Made by a program: the position numbers and the translations under genes
Shown here: in pieces, positions 59,470-64,000 of the stretch
How positions within the stretch are numbered: position 1 is the first letter of the stretch
Layout of the letters: each line of letters opens with the position of its first letter
From: JAIVGV01 sp032229975
Lineage (GTDB): Bacteria > Acidobacteriota > Blastocatellia > Pyrinomonadales > Pyrinomonadaceae
Length of the DNA stretch: 64,000 bases
Direction: 5' to 3'
NCBI GenBank assembly: GCA_032229975.1
Contig: JAVXVG010000067.1
Span: 1-64,000, forward strand
The notes under the pieces: model-generated
Database searches by the model: none
What the model saw: only the letters and a program-made list of their open reading frames with translations
Told to the model about the DNA's origin: nothing

Positions 59470-60873
59470 ATGAAGAGTCTCTTTCTCATCTCGCTCGTGC
59501 TCTGCATGCCCGCAGCCGTCGTCGCACAGAAGCGCGTTGGCGGCGCGACGCCGAAGAAATCTGCGATGCAGCAGCGCAAGATTTTCCCGTACAACTATCA
59601 GATCGACGATCTGCCAAACGGCTTGCGACTCGTCACCGTGCCGACCGATCAGCCCAACCTCGTCGCGCTCTACATCGTCGTGAGGGCCGGTTCGCGCAAC
59701 GAGGTCGAGCCGGGCCGGAGCGGCTACGCGCACTTCTTCGAGCACCTCATGTTTCGTGGCAGCAAGAACTACACGTCAGCGCAACGCGACGAGATACTGA
59801 AGCGCGCCGGAGCATCGTCGAACGCTTATACGACCGACGACCGCACGGTCTTTCACGAAGTCTTCTCGAAGGAAGACCTCGATCAAGTGATGAAGCTCGA
59901 AGCCGACCGCTTCGAGAATTTGCAATATGATCCGTCGGCGTTTAAGACCGAAGCGCTCGCCGTGCTCGGCGAGTACAACAAGAACAGCGCGAACCCGACG
60001 GAGAAGCTCGAAGAAGTCCTGCGCGAGACGGCGTTCAAGACGCACACCTACGCGCACACGACGATGGGCTACATCAAAGACATCGAAGACTTCCCCAATC
60101 AGTACGACTATAGCCGGCAGTTCTTCAGTCGCTACTACCGGCCCGAAAACGTGACCATCGTCATCGTCGGCGACGTGCAGCGCGATCATGCTCTCTCTTT
60201 AGTTAAACAGAATTTCGGCGACTGGCCGCGCGGCAACTTCGCGCCCGACATCCCGCGTGAGCCCGCGCAGGACGCGCCGCGCGAGGCCCACATCGATTGG
60301 CAGAGCCCGACGCTGCCCTATCTCGCCATCGGCTATCGCGCGCCCGCTTACTCAGACGAAGTGAAGGACAAGATCGCGCTCGACCTGCTCGCGACTATTG
60401 CGTTTGGCGAAAACTCCGATCTCTATCAACAACTCGTCCTCAAAGAACAGAAGGTCGATTTCATCGAAGGCGGCGGCGAAGACAAGATCGATCCGGAACT
60501 CTTCACCGTGCTCACGCGCGTCAAGAAGGAAGAGGATGTGCCCTACGTCCGCGATCAGATTCTTGCAACCGTCAAACGCTTCACAACCGAACTCGTCCCG
60601 CAACAGAAACTCGACGACACGCGCTCGCGCTTCCGCTATGGCTTCGCGCAGTCGCTCGATAGCTCAGAGGCAATCGCCAGCGCGCTCGCGTCCTACATCG
60701 CCTTGCGTCGCACGCCGGAGACGATGAACAAACTCTTCGCGCTCGCCGATACCGTCACGCCGCAAGATTTGCGCGACATCGCCGCGCGCTATCTCAAAGA
60801 CACGAATCGCACCATCGTTACAGTCTCGACGAAGAAGAGCGGCGCGCAGCCCGCGACCGGAGGTGAAAAGTAA
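59470..60873 (+). CDS. M16 zinc metallopeptidase (catalytic subunit)
   Basis: 467 residues with a signal peptide (residues 1-19). The inverted zinc motif HFFEH (H88-E91-H92) and E168, 76 residues later, complete the site. The pattern is that of the periplasmic M16B half-enzyme, which pairs with an inactive partner. The next gene starts on its stop (TAATG), so they are made together. Confidence 0.93.
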   Translation: MKSLFLISLVLCMPAAVVAQKRVGGATPKKSAMQQRKIFPYNYQIDDLPNGLRLVTVPTDQPNLVALYIVVRAGSRNEVEPGRSGYAHFFEHLMFRGSKNYTSAQRDEILKRAGASSNAYTTDDRTVFHEVFSKEDLDQVMKLEADRFENLQYDPSAFKTEALAVLGEYNKNSANPTEKLEEVLRETAFKTHTYAHTTMGYIKDIEDFPNQYDYSRQFFSRYYRPENVTIVIVGDVQRDHALSLVKQNFGDWPRGNFAPDIPREPAQDAPREAHIDWQSPTLPYLAIGYRAPAYSDEVKDKIALDLLATIAFGENSDLYQQLVLKEQKVDFIEGGGEDKIDPELFTVLTRVKKEEDVPYVRDQILATVKRFTTELVPQQKLDDTRSRFRYGFAQSLDSSEAIASALASYIALRRTPETMNKLFALADTVTPQDLRDIAARYLKDTNRTIVTVSTKKSGAQPATGGEK

Positions 60874-62432
60874 TGAAGCAGACTCTTTCCATCACGCTCG
60901 CCGTCTGCCTGCTCGCGATCTCAATGATCCCTGCGAACGCACAACGCAAAGGCTCGAAGCGCGCGGCGAAGACTTCGGCCACCACTCGCAAGACGACGAA
61001 TGCAATGGGTGCGGGCAACGAAGTCCTGCTCCCTTCCTCTTCGCCGCTCGTCACCTTCCGTCTCCTCTTTATGACGGGCTCGGCTGACGACCCTGCGGGC
61101 AAGGAGGGCCTGGCGAATCTGACCGCGCAGATGATCGCCGGTGGCGGCTCGCGCTCGATGTCCTACGATCAGATCACGGAGGCCTTCTATCCGCTCGCGA
61201 CCTCCTTCGGCGCACAAGTCGATAAGGAGATGACCGTCTTCATCGGCACGACGCACGTTGACAACCTCGCGCGCTACTACTCGATCATCCAGCAGATGCT
61301 CCTCGATCCCGGCTTTCGCGAAGACGATTTCACGCGCATCAAGTCCGATGCGATCAACTATCTCAAGGTGAGCCTGAGCGAGTCGAACGATGAGGAACTC
61401 GGCAAGGAGGCCCTCTACAACGTCATCTACGCCGGACACCCCTACGGGCACAACAACACGGGCCGCATCAGCTCGCTCCAGTCGCTCACCATTCAGGACG
61501 TGCGGGATTTCTATCGCAGGCACTATACGCGCGACAGTCTCGTCCTCGGTCTCGCGGGCGGCTACCCGAAAGACTTTCCCGCGCGCCTGCGCGCAGACTT
61601 CGCCAAACTTCCCGCCGGTCAGATGGAGACGAACAATTTCCACGCGCCGCGACTCGATGCGGGCACGCAGGTAGAGATCATCAAACGCGATACGCGCTCG
61701 ACCGCGATCTCTCTGGGCTTCCCCATCAACGTCACGCGCGCCGACAAGGACTATGCCGCGCTCGCGCTCGTCGCGTCGTATCTCGGTCAGCATCGCTCGT
61801 CGAACAGTTATCTCTATCAACGTCTGCGCGAGGCTAGGGGCTTGAACTACGGCGACTACGCTTACATCGAATATTTCCCGCGCGGGATGTTCCAGTTCGA
61901 ACCCGACGCGAACCTCGGCCGGCAGCAGCAGATATTTCAAATCTGGCTGCGGCCCGTCCCGCCCGGACAGGGCCACTTCATCCTCCGCGCCGCGCTCTAC
62001 GAGTTCGACAAACTCGTGCGCGATGGCCTCTCGCCGGAGGCATTCGAGCAGACGCGCGAGTTTCTGACGAAGTATTCCAACATCCTCACCGCCACAGAGA
62101 ACGCGCGACTCGGCTACGCGCTCGATAGCCGCTACTACCGTGTCGGCGACTTCAACAGCTTCATGCGCGAGGGGCTTTCCAAGCTCACGCTCGCAGATGT
62201 GAACCGCGCGATCAAAGAGCACTTGCAGACGAACCGCATGAGGATCGTCATCATCACGAAGGATGCTGAAGCGTTGCGCGATTCAATCGTTGCGAACAGG
62301 CCCTCGCCCATCACCTACAACTCGCCCAAGCCGCAGACGATCATGGATGAGGACAAGATCATCCAGTCTTACCCGCTCAACGTTACGGCGGATAACATCC
62401 GCATCGTCCCCGTCGAGCAAGTGTTTCAGTAA
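60873..62432 (+). CDS. M16 peptidase, non-catalytic partner
   Basis: 519 residues with a signal peptide. The family fold is clear (GKEGLANLTAQMIAGGGSRSM; YNVIYAGHPYGHNNTGRISSL), but the HxxEH site is absent. The C-terminal half has the R/Y region (LYQRLREARGLNYG). It should form the heterodimer with the preceding subunit, as in other M16B pairs. Start overlaps the preceding stop. Confidence 0.93.
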   Translation: MKQTLSITLAVCLLAISMIPANAQRKGSKRAAKTSATTRKTTNAMGAGNEVLLPSSSPLVTFRLLFMTGSADDPAGKEGLANLTAQMIAGGGSRSMSYDQITEAFYPLATSFGAQVDKEMTVFIGTTHVDNLARYYSIIQQMLLDPGFREDDFTRIKSDAINYLKVSLSESNDEELGKEALYNVIYAGHPYGHNNTGRISSLQSLTIQDVRDFYRRHYTRDSLVLGLAGGYPKDFPARLRADFAKLPAGQMETNNFHAPRLDAGTQVEIIKRDTRSTAISLGFPINVTRADKDYAALALVASYLGQHRSSNSYLYQRLREARGLNYGDYAYIEYFPRGMFQFEPDANLGRQQQIFQIWLRPVPPGQGHFILRAALYEFDKLVRDGLSPEAFEQTREFLTKYSNILTATENARLGYALDSRYYRVGDFNSFMREGLSKLTLADVNRAIKEHLQTNRMRIVIITKDAEALRDSIVANRPSPITYNSPKPQTIMDEDKIIQSYPLNVTADNIRIVPVEQVFQ

Positions 62433-62436
62433 ACAA

Positions 62437-62599
62437 GATTCACCACAGAGGCACAGAGCGCACAGAGAGCACAGAGAAGAAACGATGAAGTAGGAACGAT
62501 GAGTGATGAAGTGAAGACGCATTGCGCTTACTTCATCGTTCATCGTTCCTATTTTCTTCTCTGTGCCCCTCCGTGCCCTCTGCGTCTCTGTGGTGAATC
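62437..62599. repeat. Long imperfect intergenic hairpin
   Basis: The arms of about 75 bases (GATTCACCACAGAGGC against its complement ending 62599) are near-perfect, with CACAGAG direct repeats within the arms. It lies between convergent genes (M16 pair and 62645), so it may serve both as terminator. Confidence 0.85.
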
Positions 62600-62644
62600 C
62601 TTCTCTCTGTCTATTGTTCTCGAACGCGCGGCGTCGCATTCGCC

Positions 62645-63379
62645 CTACTTCGACCAGCTTGTCGAGTAGAGAATACCGTAGAGCGCGTCTTCGTGGCGCG
62701 CGAAGTCTTTGCCGCGTGAGGCGAGCATGATGTTGAGGAGTTGCTTCTGGCCCTTGTACGTGCGATAGCCGATCCACTGTAGTCGCTGCGGCGATTCAGA
62801 GTTCTCCGGCGCGCTCTCGCGAAACATCACGCCGCGCTCGCCGTTGAGATTGAGCCAGCGCACCTCGTCAACCTCGCCGTTACTCTTGCGCGTCTGCGCC
62901 TGCTCGTAGAAGGCGTTCGCGCTCGCCTCCGCAGGGAAGTCCGCGCTCATCGGCGAGATGCTGACGATGAGCGACGCCGCGTCCGCACCGCCGGGCGAAC
63001 GCCAGAAGAGCTGCTGGCTCGTCACCTCCTGCTTCGTCCAACGCTGCGGCACAGTCCAACTGATCTCCTGCTGATCCCAAGTCACCGACTGGCCCCCCGC
63101 GACGGCGGCTGTCTGCGCGCTCGTCGGCTGTGGCGCGTCCGCCGCGTCGTTGTTGCCCGCGCTCGCCGCGCCGCGCTGGCCGATGCTCGTGTTCGCGCTT
63201 GCGGCCTGTTTGCTCAGCCAGTAGTAACCGGCCGTGCCTGTGATGAGCAACAAAACGATAACGCCGACGACGAGGACGACGGCGACGACGAGGCCGATGA
63301 TGCACCCCTTCGAGATTCCCTTCTTCGCCGGCGGCGGCGCGTCGAAATTCCCTGCCGGTGGTGTGGGAACGTTCTGCAT
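62645..63379 (-). CDS. Membrane-anchored protein of unknown function
   Basis: 244 residues: a Pro-rich cytoplasmic start, one helix (GCIIGLVVAVVLVVGVIVLLLI, 26-47), a low-complexity spacer and an outer domain (SWTVPQRWTKQEVTSQQLFW, then ISPMSADFPAEA). The outer domain looks like those of PsbP/MOG1-like proteins, but I cannot assign it. Convergent with the M16 pair. Confidence 0.7.
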   Translation of the reverse strand: MQNVPTPPAGNFDAPPPAKKGISKGCIIGLVVAVVLVVGVIVLLLITGTAGYYWLSKQAASANTSIGQRGAASAGNNDAADAPQPTSAQTAAVAGGQSVTWDQQEISWTVPQRWTKQEVTSQQLFWRSPGGADAASLIVSISPMSADFPAEASANAFYEQAQTRKSNGEVDEVRWLNLNGERGVMFRESAPENSESPQRLQWIGYRTYKGQKQLLNIMLASRGKDFARHEDALYGILYSTSWSK

Positions 63380-63610
63380 AATTGTCTCTCGCTCCTTCGC
63401 GTGGGGATGGAACTAGCGTTTGATTACTACCCGACCGGGTGCGCTTGTTGTTGAAGGCCCGTGGCTGAAGCGGCGCAAGACTAGCATAACGACGCGCGGC
63501 TTACCATCGCTTCCTACTCTGCAAACGCGCCACGTTTCGACTAGAATAGCGTGGCTTGAGATAGACGACGCGCGACGCGCTTTATCATCCCTTCCAGCGC
63601 AAGGAGCAGC

Positions 63611-64000
63611 ATGAGGACAGTCCTTTCCGCAGACACTTTGAAGCCGATCAATGATCGGCTCATCCAAGCCAACGGCGAGGTGGCCCTAACACATCCGGGC
63701 GAGACGGCCCGCCGACAGCCGGTGCACACGGTTTACGGCGGCGCGCATCTCTTCAAAGCCGACACCGCCCGACGCCTCGGCGCACTCGCCCTGCGCTCGC
63801 TCGCGGAGTTCGCGCCCGACGCCGCGACGCTCTCGCGCGCTGTCCGGATGTTCGGCGACGAAGCCGCGCACAATGATTCGTCGCAAACATTGAAAGACTC
63901 AACTGCCGCGCTCTCAGAGACGATCTACGCGCGCGTCGTCGAGAAGTTGAACCGTGAGCCCGTCGAAGACTTCCGCATCGACTTCGAGGACGGCTACGGC
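63611..64000 (+). CDS. Aldolase/citrate-lyase-like protein (DUF6986 type), 5' part
   Basis: The first 130 residues of a gene that runs off the window. The ATG at 63611 has AAGGAG four bases upstream. Seen are QPVHTVYGGAHLFKADTARR and a late PVEDFRIDFEDGYG, the conserved acidic signature of this HpcH/citrate-lyase-like family. It is divergent from the 62645 gene. The reaction is not certain from the fragment. Confidence 0.75.
   Translation, partial: MRTVLSADTLKPINDRLIQANGEVALTHPGETARRQPVHTVYGGAHLFKADTARRLGALALRSLAEFAPDAATLSRAVRMFGDEAAHNDSSQTLKDSTAALSETIYARVVEKLNREPVEDFRIDFEDGYG

Overview
The window looks like a G+C-rich chromosome segment of a Gram-negative bacterium, most likely an acidobacterium of the Blastocatellia type. 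That placement is an inference from content: a TonB/ExbB/ExbD/ExbD/TPR-lipoprotein set next to secF-secD-yajC-tgt-der, paired M16 peptidases, an Asn-rich lipoprotein and a TPR-Fis-receiver regulator. No rRNA or marker tree is available here. The chromosome carries two integrated elements in tandem, both seated in the same tRNA-Cys gene.

Layout. 1-11.3 kb: minus-strand housekeeping block with a broken RelA/SpoT-like end, TPR lipoprotein, TonB energy-transduction proteins, SecF, SecD, YajC, Tgt and Der. 11.4-13.4 kb: a small unknown gene, yraN, a 16-unit 21-bp tandem repeat, tRNA-Gly(GCC) and tRNA-Cys(GCA). 13.3-23.6 kb: element A, with a small secreted peptide divergent from a TPR-Fis-receiver regulator, an integrase, a SWIM zinc-finger/HTH pair, an MmeI-like restriction-modification enzyme and replication/excision-type genes. 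23.6-49.7 kb: element B, a mosaic. It carries a relic of an integrase 3' end, then an A+T-richer cargo (histidine kinase/K+ channel/response regulator; an NMT1-type ABC transporter; a restriction-modification-like cassette with two DNA methyltransferases). Its intact integrase-SWIM-HTH-helicase-excisionase core follows, and then a second A+T-rich cargo (ACP plus frameshifted KAS III; a PIN-GNAT-PUA fusion with an ASCH protein; a cyclase-like protein; a MITE-like element). 49.8-64 kb: the chromosome resumes with a BNR-repeat protein, BlaR1/BlaI-like pair, acyltransferase, stress proteins, nicotinate phosphoribosyltransferase, two M16 peptidases and the start of a citrate-lyase/aldolase-like gene.

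The strongest structural result is that the last 44 bases around the tRNA-Cys 3' half occur three times (13324, 23554, 49716). Each element carries its own pair of arm-type repeats, at almost the same distances from these sites. Neither element shows capsid, terminase, relaxase or conjugation genes, so they look like satellite-type or passively mobile integrative elements with defence and signalling cargo. A second recurring theme is a set of long intergenic hairpins with unrelated sequences, seen only in the chromosomal parts and never in the islands.
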